A stretch of 64,000 bases of DNA from contig NC_134137.1 of NCBI RefSeq assembly GCF_033958435.1, positions 67,162,001 to 67,226,000 on the forward strand, written 5' to 3'. The notes under the pieces are model-generated. The model did not search any database, had not been told where the DNA came from, and was given only the letters and a program-made list of their open reading frames with translations. The position numbers were made by a program, and so were the translations under genes. Source of the DNA: Carettochelys insculpta. Its lineage: Eukaryota; Chordata; Testudines; Carettochelyidae. Below, piece after piece: positions 46,101 to 56,649 of this stretch. Every line of letters begins with the position of its first letter. Positions within the stretch are counted from its first letter, which is position 1.

Positions 46101-49100
46101 TGTCCAGTACATACAGCAATGGCCTGGACCCCAGTTCTTCCTCCACTTCCAAATCAGAAAAATGGACTCAAGTCCGTACTTCAAATCAATCAGTACCAGC
46201 ATCGTGGCAGTATTTTGTATGGAGCCCCGTCTCGGACCAGGCCTACCAGACTGGACCCTTCTGGTCAGATAGGCTGGGGAATGCATCATTTGGAGATCCC
46301 ACCAAAACTTAACCACCAAACAACTTACTTATGTTATGATTTAGATGGCTTTGCATGTGCTCAGCAGCATCAATTCAGGCAGTTGAGGGATTTTGCTGGG
46401 AATACATGTAGGCACTTAGAAAATTTAGGTGTCTATGAGGCTAGTTGGCTGTTTTGTGAGAGACAGTAGTGTTTAAATGCTGGACTTGTGCCTAACTGCC
46501 CCTGTAGGTTCCTCTCACTTCCCTTTGTGAATCTAGCCCATTGTGACCTCAATTCCCTCTTCCAGTTTCCTGATCAGATGTGGTGTTCGAGAGTTATCAC
46601 TTTACACACAGACAAACAAATAGCCAGCCAAGCAGTGAAATGCCATCAAGTTGAGAAGAGGGCCTCACTTCACTCAGCCAAGTAAAACATTGGTGGGATT
46701 AATATGAAGGTTCTTTCTTACCCTAAACTGAAGACTAACAAAAATTACATTTATAACAACAATGGCTCCGGTGTAATGACCCACACATCCAGTGAATAGC
46801 TCAGTTCGCTAGTAGAAATTACAGTGGAATGTACCAGGTTGTGATTCAGAAAAGGAAAGAATTTTCTCTTCAGAGCAATACAGAACTGGATCCTGGAGAC
46901 ATGCATTAATAAGTGAAACAAGTCAGGCTATTATTCTTAGTAATGCAAAACATATTGTCATCATATTTTACCATCCATAGAAATGTGTATGAGGCAATTA
47001 GTGTAGACCAAAAGGGTAACAGGAAAGCGTGGGGCTACTAACCTATTGTCTCATTTCTGCACACAAAAGTGTGAATTCATTGAACACAGCCATTGCATGG
47101 TTATGTGCACCGTTCATATCTAGGTCAGATTAAGAATTTCAAAGAAAACTCCTGAGTTTACTGATACATTTTTAACAAGTGAAATGTTTCCGAGCATGAA
47201 CTAGTCACTTTAATGCGAGAAATGCCAGCCTTTAATGTAGTATAACCTTCGCTCACCCTGCACTTAGCACTGTGGTGAACTTTCAGGTAACGGTCATAAG
47301 TAGGAAGCAAAAGAGCGTTCAGGGGTTTTACTGCAGCCTAATTTCACTGCTTTTTATCATGGCTGAAGCAGCACTCTATTTATCTCACCTTCTTTTCCAT
47401 TTTGCTGTGTCTGTGAACATCCAGTTGGTGTGTTCAAGCTGTGGTACTCAGCCCTAGGCACAAAAGGACAAATTTCAGTACAAAATAGTTCATTTGCAAC
47501 AGTTGGGCAGCATCAACTATCATTACTTGAAGAGGAGGAGCTGGTATTAAACCAGTGGTACATTGTTGGTGTTGGTTCTTATTTTAGTGGCTCACAACGT
47601 TTGTTGTTTTTTCCTCCCTCTAATGGCCAAGAGGGCCGGGGAGATCCTGCAGTGGCAGCAATGACTTTCTCCAGCAGACTCCTTGGTAGCTGGCCCATTC
47701 CCATTGTTGATTCAGACTGTCTCATGGTGGTAGCCAACCCACATTCATATACTTTTGTTGGGAGAACTTAAATTGCTCTTAACTTAATGTGGCTGTAACC
47801 CATAATGCTCAGAAAGCCCATTTGTGTTCTGGAATGTTTGTTTGAAGGGATGGGAACAAGGGATACTGGGTGTGGCCTCCCTCTGCCTAGTACCTTTTAT
47901 GGTCAATCACACCCTGAGCAGAGTAGAAACCAAAAGCTATCCCCCATATGAATGAGAGGTGAGTTCTCATTTGATAGTGGTTGCCATGTGTTTTACACAC
48001 CCATTGTATGCATACAAGATGTAAGGCAGAGAAGGAGAATATTCTTTATATTTCCCATGTCAAATTATTTCAGTTGAAACTCCATGATTAATTTAGTATT
48101 GTTCTTTATCAAACGAACATTGAAAGTCAAATATAACTTGAATGGGTGCAATTTTAGAAACTTGCCTCATGAAAGATTCCACAATAGCCTAATAGATATG
48201 TCATCACTTTTAGCAAATGCTGTAGAACATACCCATTTTATTTTGCCACCATACTTTACCCCCATATAAATTTATTTGAGGCAGTTAGAGTAGCTCACAA
48301 TGAACAACACTGTCATTTGTTATTTTAAACAATCAGTTGGATGCAACACAGAATAGCCAGGTAAGCATAAACTATAAGGAACAACAACTAATAAAGATGC
48401 TTTCACGGGAACTGTCATATTGTTTTAAAAAATTTCATCTCTATTCCTATTGATATCAGGAGAAAAATTCCTTTTGATGTCAGTGGAGGAGGATCATGCC
48501 CTATTTTATGAGATCAGTTTATTAAAACTGATTTTTAAAATCACCAGTATTTGTATTTTTCAGAGGTGGGGTGTTTTGACAGTTAGCAAGTCACACATCT
48601 GAGCCAATGGGCGAAGCAGTTACGTTTATTTATCACAGTTGTTCTTTTCTAGACACATATACATCCAGATTGTCATACATCAGCAGAATATTGCAATGTC
48701 TAGATTATAAACACCACAAAGGAAAATTTTTGTTTAAAAATTGTTCTTTGGCCTTTGCTAAAACCTAAATGCAATAGAATTTTTTTTTCATGTAAGGTTT
48801 GTTTTTATATAATCTTTCATTTGAACCAAATTAGATTTCATGACTCTCAGAAACAAGCACAGTAAAATGCTATTAAACTGAAGGCTGCAATGCTTTAAAT
48901 TGGGTGGATCACGAACACTGCTCATTTTTCAATATTTTGTGGGTATGGCCAGTGTCACTGAACCTGGTAGCAGCACCTTCATTCAGGCTAAATATACATA
49001 ACAGTAGGGGCCTCAAATCAAAACACAGATGCTTTCCAAAACAAAGGCCCATCTGAATCTTCTTAGGAATTAGAACCAGATGGGTGAAGGGTTTTTCACT

Positions 49101-49950
49101 GGGTGTCATTCTCAGGGTGATTTATGTGTCTGTAGGCATGAAAGAGAAGTAAAAAATGCCAGAGACATGCAGGGGGAAGACAACAGAAAGCCAAACAAAG
49201 CCTGAACAAGTGGACTGTGGCCCTGAGGGGAGACTAAAGGGATAGCTTTTGTGAAAAGTAATGTCTGAAAGGTACTTGGAGTTGAGAGCAGAAAACCTCT
49301 TGCTTGGTCTCTTCTTAAGTTCAGAGAAACAGGGCTTTGTGTATGCTTGGTAAAAACAGAACAGGATTTGTATCAAAGATACTCGAACACCATCATTAAA
49401 TCCCCTTCTTAACAGAAACAACCTACAGGTCCCCAAACATGGCTATTTGCTGGGTCAAAAGGAAAACAATGCAATCCTTATAGTAATACAAATCCAAATT
49501 TATTAACTAACAGGCTTTTTTCAATTTCACAGTGGTGAAACAGAACTGGGTAATGGGCATGAAAGAACAGTGTTCAGCCTGATCATGTAAACAGCAAGTT
49601 GAACCATAAACATGAGCCTCATCTTAAAGCAGAAAAGCACATTCTAGATTGGTGGGCTAGTTAAAAACATCATCTCTATGTAGACTATTCCTGACTTGTC
49701 AACTTCCAAATTCCTTGCATCTTCTTCTAAAGCATTGGATACTGGCCATTGGATACGGGACTAGATGGACCATTCTTCTGATTTGCTCTAGCAATTCCTA
49801 TCTTACTGAGTTCCAAAAGATTCTGAAGTCTAGAAAGCTATACCATTTACTACTGTATTTCATTTCAGCTGGAGCTCCAGATGTGACAAAAGGAAGTGTA
49901 TATTAGGGAAGGAAGAGAACCAAATGGACAGAGCTGAAAGAGAATCTAAA
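46101..49950. other. Intergenic, no gene recognised
   Basis: About 3.8 kb of AT-rich sequence. The 113-codon frame at 47430-47771 and the 104-codon frame at 49122-49436 (minus) show no domain, splice context or repeat match I can name. Confidence 0.5.
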
Positions 49951-49960
49951 CACTCTAAAT

Positions 49961-50270
49961 CAGTGTTTTAAGACCACAGAACACCAAACAATTATAATTT
50001 TTATGCAGAACACCTCTGAAAACGTTCTTTAAAAAGTTGCCAGACCAAAAATAAATACATAAATAAACCCCAAACCAAACAGAAACATATACAGGAAAAA
50101 CAAAATGAAGTAACTTAATCAGGTGTCATAGCAACAAAGAAGTAACATTGTATCTGGTTTTAATAACAGGAAATATATAGTATCATGTCATCAGTGTATT
50201 TTTCCAAATGCTGGCAGCACACCTGTGATTTGTTCATGGAACACTGTGGAACATAGTTTAAAAAACAGTG
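49961..50270. mobile_element. hAT MITE (310 bp) with 8 bp duplication
   Basis: The left end CAGTGTTTTAAGACCACAG and the inverted right end CACTGTTTTTTAAACTATG form short imperfect terminal repeats. The flanks CTCTAAAT (49953-49960) and TTCTAAAT (50271-50278) are an 8 bp duplication with one change, diagnostic of hAT. Confidence 0.8.
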
Positions 50271-51190
50271 TTCTAAATTAATATCAGAAAGGTTAGAATG
50301 GTAAAAATGAGACAGTGATCTGTGAATATTTTTTTAAAGCTTTCTGCACCTATGCACTGAATATAATTGGAATTATTTCAGTTAGTCAAAGCAAACCTTT
50401 TCATACCTAGGCCTCAATCCTATAGACACAATTTGCCACTCTCTTCATCCCCCAACCAAAGAAATTCCCCGTAACTTCCCCTTTCTGGTACTATTAAGCA
50501 GGGGGGAAAAAGAAAATCTGAGCAAAGAACAAATTCCTTGTCTGCTTGACTTCTGGGGATTGTGATTCTCAGAATGGAACTTGAAGCCTTTCATTAGTGT
50601 TGCTAGTCAATTCCAGCTCAGGGCAGGCCTACACTTAGGGAAAAACTCAACTTAGGGTGCATCTACAGTGTGAAATAAATATGAATTTCAAGGCTTTAGC
50701 TCAATTTCAAATCATGACTGTCTTCACATGTAATACCGTTAAAGCCATTTATTGAGCCATAATACCTGTTACAAAATATCGATATTACAGGACAAGTATA
50801 GCAACTTTTTTGAATTTCAAATCTTGAATCAAGTGTGGAAGCACCATGTCCTTAATTCGAATTTGTTAGGCTCCAGAAATGTCCCGTACGTATCCCACAA
50901 AGCTATGCGGTGACCCTCCAAATGTGCCCCTTTGCTGTGCACTGCTGTCAGGTGTGCAGGAAGAAGGTCAAAGTAAGCCCGCAAAGTTTGGACTGCATTT
51001 GAATTTGAGTTAAAGTTCGAATTGGAATTTAGCAGCCCAGCCCTGCAAATAAAAAGGGCATCCATTATGAAAAAGTCCCTTTGCCCATCATGTTGCAGCA
51101 CATCAATAGTCATCGCACCGCATCAGTAGCAATCATTGGTAGTCCTGTACTTCTGTAATGAGTACTCAGGGTCGTAAGAGAGCTCCAGCT

Positions 51191-51586
51191 TGGACCCACC
51201 AGGAGATTTTTGATCTCATTGCCATTTGGGGAGGCCAATTGGTGGCGAAGAGACTTCGGGCGGCCAAGGGAAACGTGGCCATCTATGATCAGCTGGCATG
51301 CGAGATGGTAGCCTGAGGTTACTCCCGAGACTCTGTGCAACGCTAGGTGAAGGTTAAAGAACTCTTTCAGGCCTATCAAAAAGTTTATGAAGCCAACCAG
51401 CAGTCAGGAGCAGCTCCACAGACCTGCTGCTATGATCAACAACAGCTCCACCTGCTTATGGGGAGCGACCCGACCATGAAGCCTGGACTGAATTACAGTA
51501 AGCCGCGGTATGAAGATTGGGGTGAGCCCAGAGGAGCAGGGTGGCCCAAAAGAAGAGGGCAATGGAAAGGAGAAAAGGAACAATGA
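51191..51586 (+). pseudogene. Element 3 Myb/SANT-like domain
   Basis: The frame beginning at TGG 51191 reads WTHQEIFDLIAIWGGQLVAK and continues to KVKELFQAYQKVYEANQQSG and PQTCCYDQQQLHLLMG. This is a Harbinger-type Myb/SANT domain of a different subfamily from elements 1 and 2. Two nonsense codons (TGA about 51314, TAG about 51344) fall between the second and third helices. An acidic or linker C-terminus is not recognisable. The gene is dead. Confidence 0.75.
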
Positions 51587-51799
51587 TCAGGGGACAGAGG
51601 AAGTTGTTCCAGACAGCCTGGAGCTGTTCACCTTCGACCTGGCACTGGTCCCCTCCATGGTGGTCACCTCCACACTGGTCCCCAGTGGGTGTCTTGTGGT
51701 GGTGAAAAATGGACGGCTGTGTGTGGGGCTTTGAATCACAATAAAAATAATGTGAAGAAAAAAAATATCCAAAGAAAGGCTGGATGTAAAGGGACACGG

Positions 51800-52330
51800 G
51801 ATGGGAAAAGCACAGCAGAAGAATCCTGACAACTGGAAACAAATGGTGCCTTAAAGGGGAAGTGGTAGGAGAAAGGCCCAGCAGAGCCCAGCAGCTGCCT
51901 GGCGCCAGGGGAGTACTGGAAAATCAAAAGAAATGTTGCGGGAAGGGGGACTGGGAGGGGAAACACCCAGCAGAGCCTGGCAGCTGCTGAATGCCATGGG
52001 AGCCCAGGAAAATGCAAAGAAATGCTGTGGGAAAGGGACATGGCATGGGAAAAGCATAGGAGAGCCCGGCAGTGGGGGAGTCCTGAAAAACAAAAAGAAA
52101 TACTGGGAAAGAAATGCTGGGGGAAGGGGACATAGGATGGGAAAAGCACAGCAGAGCCGGGCAGCCATGTGGCACTGGGGAGTCTTGGAAAATGCAAAGA
52201 AATGGTGGAAAGGAAATGCTGGGGGAAGGGGACGTGGGATGGGAAAAGCACAGCAGAGCCCGGCAGCAGCGTGGCACAGGGGGTCATGAAAAATGAAAAG
52301 AAACGCCGGTTGGAAATGGACTTGGGAAGG
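51800..52330. repeat. Minisatellite inside element 3 (~85-105 bp units)
   Basis: About five to six imperfect units. Each contains GGGAAAAGCACAGCAGAGCC-like sequence (starting near 51803, 51861, 51957, 52047, 52139 and 52241), then a CAGC-rich stretch, GGGGGAGTC, and GAAAATGCAAAGAAATG. Long open frames on both strands here (51736-52419 minus) arise from the repeat and are not genes. Confidence 0.75.
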
Positions 52331-52439
52331 AACCCCACAAAGGCTGCAAACCATGTTGTGGGGTGGGGAACAGAGCTCCCGCCAGCTGCTGCAGGCCAAT
52401 GTAAGGGGGCAGGAAGCATGTTTAAAAAAAAAAAAAAAA

Positions 52440-52910
52440 GAAAAAGAACAGATGCAGTTGTACCTCAGTTGTACCTTAGTGCCTGGATGTATACAATGGA
52501 TCGTTTAGTGTGCCCTGGATGGAAGCTGGAGATGTGTAGGTAGGCAGTTTCTCTGCTCCTGATGTTCACGCCTCCACATTAGAATCTGATAATGGGCCAC
52601 ATTCCCCCTGACTGATCTGACTTGTTTTCTCCTCTCTTGATGTTCACTACTCCACATTAACTACCAATAATGGGCCATTTCCACCCTGACTGAATAGACC
52701 TTGTCAGCTGTGTCCCTCCCCTTTACTGAGACCCCCCTCTTTAAAGCCTTCTCTGAACCCCCACCCCACCCCCACTCATGCATCTGATGAAGCGGGTCTT
52801 TGCCCATGAAAGCTTATGCTCCAAAATTTCTGTTAGTCTATAAGGTACCACAGGACTTCTTGCTGTTTTTGAAGATACAGACTAACACAGCTACTTCTCT
52901 GATACTGGGC
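52440..52910 (+). mobile_element. Penelope-like element tail with hammerhead-like core
   Basis: The first ~100 bp (TGCAGTTGTACC, ATACAATGGATCGT, GGATGGAAGCTGGAGATGTG) match the antisense RT region of the PLE at 2590-2670. The right part holds GCATCTGATGA (52780-52790), a GGG/CCC helix, GAAA (52808-52811) and GCTTATGC, then AGTCTATAAGGTACCACAGG and the end ACAGACTAACACAGCTAC. The two parts are joined in an arrangement that looks like a 5'-truncated or inverted insertion. An oligo-A run (52423-52438) precedes it. It lies inside Harbinger element 3. Confidence 0.7.
52779..52820 (+). ncRNA. Hammerhead-ribozyme-like motif in the PLE tail
   Basis: CTGATGA (52784-52790) and GAAA (52808-52811) are the two conserved core strands. 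GGG/CCC closes helix II, although the basal pairs are weak (G-T and a C/A mismatch). GCAT (52780-52783) pairs with ATGC (52816-52819) as helix I. The cleavage-site triplet would be CTT, which fits NUH. Helix III is only AGCT, self-complementary, so two copies would be needed to form it, as known for PLE hammerheads. There is one extra A after the CTGATGA core. Confidence 0.55.
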
Positions 52911-53642
52911 AGCAAAGCCATCCACTACGGACTGTACATTTCCCACAGTCACAGTCTTCCTGAGGAGAAGCAGACAGATTGCATGGGCCACCTCCACCAC
53001 CACAGACCCCATTGTAGATCTGCCAATCCCTAACTGATTTGCCACTGACCAGTAACTGTCGGGGTTGCACACTTCCACAGTGCCATTGCCACTCGCTTCT
53101 GAACAGTTAACATCTGCCTCATTTTGGTGTTGCTGTGCATCAGGGCAGGCGCCAGCACATCACAAAGTTCCATAAAGATGGACTTGCACATGCAAAAGTT
53201 CTGCACCCACTGCTGGTTACCCCAGGATTTCAGAACGATGTGATTCCCACCAGTGCGTGCTGGTCTCTTGAGTCCAAACCTGCAGCTCCACTGTCCGCAG
53301 TGCATGCACGGCAGCCACCAGCTCTGAGTTCTTGGACCGCAGTTGGGATAATTGCTGTTCCAAACCACCATTCTTGTCCTCATCGGCATAATCAGCAGCA
53401 GCAGCACCACCACCACCACCAGTAGGGTAGCCAAGCATCATTGAGCTTTGGAACTGAAGGACAAATTGCTTGACAGCTGCTGTGTTTGCTGAAACGATAT
53501 ACACTATGAGTTGGAGTGATTGTGGATCCATGCTTGTGCTGGAATGCTGCAGAGGAAATGGCACGATCTCCAGTTCTTTTTTCGTGCGGTTAGTGATGCA
53601 GTGAATTCTGGGACAGTGCTTAGAGTTCTGGGATTCCATCAT
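52833..53642 (-). pseudogene. Element 3 Harbinger transposase, exon 1 remnant
   Basis: On the minus strand, NFCMCKSIFMELCDVLAPAL and TKMRQMLTVQKRVAMALWK form the N-terminal helix-turn-helix region of a Harbinger transposase. After a frameshift near 53055 comes NPDSYWSVANQLGIGRSTMG and VVEVAHAICLLLLRKTVTV, which corresponds to the start of the next exon region. The catalytic DDE core does not follow, because the PLE tail begins there. A short CAC/CAG repeat (53396-53422) encodes low complexity near the N-terminus. The gene is dead. Confidence 0.75.
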
Positions 53643-54151
53643 GAATCACCCACAAGCAACTGGGCCTAAGGCAGTGTGGGACAGGTACCCACAATGCAGC
53701 GCTCATGCTGTTGAACTTGCACAGGACAATGGGGGCATGGAGATTTGACATGGAAAAAAGGTGGGTCAAATTTCCAGAAGCTTTGTGGACACTTTATTCA
53801 AATTCATAATATCGAGGTTGAGTATTTTAATTTATTGTACATCAGATTTACCTCATAGTGTAGATGCAGCCTCAGATATGCAGTTTGAGCTACATGAATA
53901 GTGTAGCTGGAGTTGATGTACCTTAAGACGAATTTCTGCAGCGTTCCCACAATGGGAAATCGATGGGAGAAACTCTCCCATTAACTTCCCTTACTTCTCA
54001 TGACCCCGTGGAGTGTTAGTGTTGATGAGAGAGCAACAAGCAGTCAATTTAATGTGTCCCTATTAGCACATCCCACTAAATCAAGCCCCTTCCCCCCCAA
54101 GAGTTAAATCTCTAGAGCATTGATCTCCAGCTAAATGTAGATTGTCCCTCA

Positions 54152-55184
54152 GGTTGATAATGAAAAAGATGTTAGCTTATATTGGTGTTTGAGACAATAT
54201 TTTGAACAGCTAATACTTTTAGACACAATAAACCATTAAAATTTGCCCCATTATTGGTACTTTTGAAGATCTACTTATTAACTAGAGACCATCCTTTAGG
54301 AAAGATTTGAGGCACGCTGTCTGGGGAGTGGAGGGGAAAATACCACTATTGCCAAAGCAGGGGGGAAACTTGCTCTTGTTTTGTTCTCTAAAAAGCCCAC
54401 ACCTCTGATGTCTCCTACCTCTTCCTCTTCAAGATTTATGGACTTTCCCCACCCTTATTTGTCAACTATTAGTACCATTCTGATATTAACTAGAAAACAA
54501 TTATGAACATGAGGTTCTAATATCAATCTGTAAAGGAAAAATCAACTATTCAAAAGAGAACTTGAAGAGGAAGTGATTAGATCATCAAGGTTCCGATTAG
54601 ACTTATGAAACAGTAAGTTATAGAACTAGCTAAAAGCTAATGACATTCAGTTACACTCTTTGTATTGCGGTTCTGTATTTGTATCCAGCTAGCATAGGTT
54701 GGAAATTTGCACTAAGCAGGATGACTGATAAATAAATGCAATGACACCACACATCAAAGTTTTCAAAGAAGTACTAAATTTACAAAAGCAGTTGATTTTT
54801 CAGATGAATTTGACAGATTTCAGGTTGGCAGCCCAACTGTTGCAATTTTAGTGGAAATTTAGCTTAATCTAATTAACAGATAATGGAATCACTCAAATGG
54901 AATCACAAAGAGGTAAAAAGATCAGTCAGAGAAGCTAAGCTATGGACCCTTTCCACCATCCCTGCATGACTGACTCAAACATAAAGGATATAAATTGATA
55001 CTAGAATGGGAAGAAGAGCCTGAAAACAGGAGGGGAGTATTATTCTATTTGTTCATTTCCCTTGGAGCATACAAAGCTTGAAGACTTGTATTTCTACCCA
55101 TACCTCCATCTATATTTGTAAGAAGATTCTGTCAGTATGCTGTATCAAAATTGTGGAAATGAAATCATGGAAAGTTAACCTCAG
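54152..55184. other. Intergenic, no gene recognised
   Basis: AT-rich sequence with no gene, gag-like frame or repeat that I recognise, even though a retroviral PBS lies just to its right on the opposite strand. Confidence 0.5.
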
Positions 55185-55767
55185 ATTGTTGTCAGGTTTT
55201 AAGAATACCTGTACTCCTGTCAAGGCAACTAAGTAGTAATTGAGCAAGAGGTCCACAGTTCAAATCCTGTACAAGCCCCCAGACTGCTGACATAAAGTCT
55301 GGACCCCATGTGTGAATCAAGCAGGAGGGTTTATTATACACAGCTTTGGTGGAGTGCCACTTCACTTATTAGGCTCAGTGGGCACCATCAAGCAATTAGT
55401 TACAATTGATTATATAGAATATCAATGAGCGGAGAGAGGCAATGGCATGGGAGTTCCTGAGCCCCTGTACAGGCTAGCAGCAAGATGAAATGAGCACTAT
55501 AAGCCAATAATCTAACAGGTTACACAAATGAATCCACCCGTAGCTCAAATAATGTTTTGCTACCACATGGATACTACTTCTTAATGGTTTAATTAAACAA
55601 TGCATGCATGGAATTCCAATCATGAGTTCAAGGGAGTGACGGTGATTCTTTCCAGATAGGTATGATCTAGTGATGCATATCTAAGGGATTTAAAGCAAAA
55701 CCAGCAAAGATAAATGGCAAGCATACTGAGTTTGTTATACTTTGTTATACTCAGTTTATATCTCTAA

Positions 55768-56229
55768 GGTTGTGGCCACACCTGGCCAAAACTTTGAAAT
55801 ATACAGGCAAATGGCAAATGGCCATTTTGAAGATTACTAATGAGGCACTGAACTGAATATTCAGTGCCTCATTAGCATTAGGATGCTTCTGGCTGTGGCA
55901 CTTCGAAAGTGCCGCTTTTGAATGCTCGCAGTTCGGCATGGCTACACGGGAGTCCTTTTCAAAAGGACCCCACGCATTTTGAAATCCCCTTATTCCTCTC
56001 AGCGGAGGGGAATAAGGGGATTTCAAAATGTGTGGGGCCCTTTTGAAAAGGACCCCATGTAGCCGCGCCGAGCTGCGAGCGTTGGAAAGCAGAGCTTTCG
56101 AAGCGCCACGGCCGGAAGTGTCCTAATGCTAATGAGGTGCTGAATATTCAATTCAGTGCCTCATTAGTAATCTTCAAAATGGCCATTTGCATGGCCATTT
56201 CAAAGTTTTAGCCAAGTGTGGCCACAGCC
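55768..56229. mobile_element. 462 bp foldback (near-perfect palindrome) MITE
   Basis: Almost the whole element is an inverted repeat centred near 55998. Both arms share GTGGCCACAC ends, GCCATTTTGAAGATTACTAA, TGAATATTCAG, GCTAATGAGG and the CCTTTTCAAAAGGACCCC block. A 3 bp duplication TAA flanks it (55765-55767, 56230-56232) with C on the left. It splits the retroviral LTR. One arm's relative is at 27055-27245. Confidence 0.85.
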
Positions 56230-56272
56230 TAAAAGTCCAGGCTGACACCTATGGGAGGTGTTTGGGTAGAGA

Positions 56273-56291
56273 GAGAGAGAGAGAGAGAGAA
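56273..56291. repeat. (GA)n microsatellite
   Basis: About nine GA/AG units within the retroviral LTR. Confidence 0.9.
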
Positions 56292-56649
56292 AGGATATTT
56301 TCTCTCATCAGCGATGGCCAAAGCCCAGTCCTAAGACCTTGCAAAGCAGCTGCTGCTGGGGTAGTTCTCTTTTTCAGACTTTAAGGCACCCTTTCTGTTT
56401 GCAGCCTTATAGAGAACTGTAATGTATGATAAAGGGCAGAGACAGCAGATTCTCACTAACACTAACTGCCTATGAGCCATGGCGCATGTTATGAGATAGT
56501 TAGGCTTCATACCAGATGATGAAATTTAGGAATGATGCGACGGGGTCTTAACATAAACCAAGATACATATTGGGAATTTTTACCCTACAGTCCCTCCTCT
56601 TAACCCTAGGGTTCTCAAACCCATCAGGTTAAATACAACAACTTTAGCA

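Larger units (their letters stand above)
50655..53871. mobile_element. PIF/Harbinger DNA transposon, element 3 (degraded)
   Basis: The ends GGGTGCATCTACAGTG and, inverted, GGCTGCATCTACACTA are flanked by TTA (50652-50654) and TCA (53872-53874). The element carries a Myb/SANT remnant on the plus strand (51191-51586) and transposase exon 1 remnants on the minus strand (52833-53642), the same opposite-strand arrangement as element 1. The catalytic exon is missing. Its place holds a minisatellite (51800-52330) and a Penelope-like tail (52440-52910). AT-rich sub-terminal sequence links it to 36102-37869. Confidence 0.82.
50621..54148. mobile_element. Older Harbinger-type MITE split by element 3
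   Basis: The ends GGGCAGGCCTACACTTAGG and, inverted, GGGACAATCTACATTTAGC are flanked by a perfect 3 bp duplication TCA (50618-50620, 54149-54151), with C on the left and G on the right. Removing the nested element 3 leaves about 311 bp, a normal MITE length, and the right arm resembles the MITE at 7041-7325. Confidence 0.75.
55264..56603 (-). mobile_element. Retroviral LTR with PBS (Pro-type) and PPT, split by a MITE
   Basis: Read on the minus strand, a purine tract AAGAGGAGGGA (56591-56603) is followed by TG at 56589, the apparent LTR start. The LTR then contains TATATAA (55410-55416) and AATAAA (55330-55335). It ends in CA at about 55285, followed after 3 bp by TGGGGGCTTGTACAGGAT (55264-55281). 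That 18-mer agrees at 15 of 18 positions with the proline-tRNA primer site of gammaretroviruses. Without the foldback MITE (55768-56229) the LTR is about 840 bp. It is an old endogenous retrovirus. A PBS directly after an LTR that follows env and PPT is not the simple provirus order. Confidence 0.6.

Noticed and set aside
47430..47771. 113-codon plus-strand frame in unique-looking sequence
   Set aside because: No recognisable domain or splice context; length is not unusual for chance in this amount of sequence.
51736..52419. 227-codon minus-strand frame
   Set aside because: Lies over the element 3 minisatellite; the repetitive peptide reflects the DNA repeat and has no domain.
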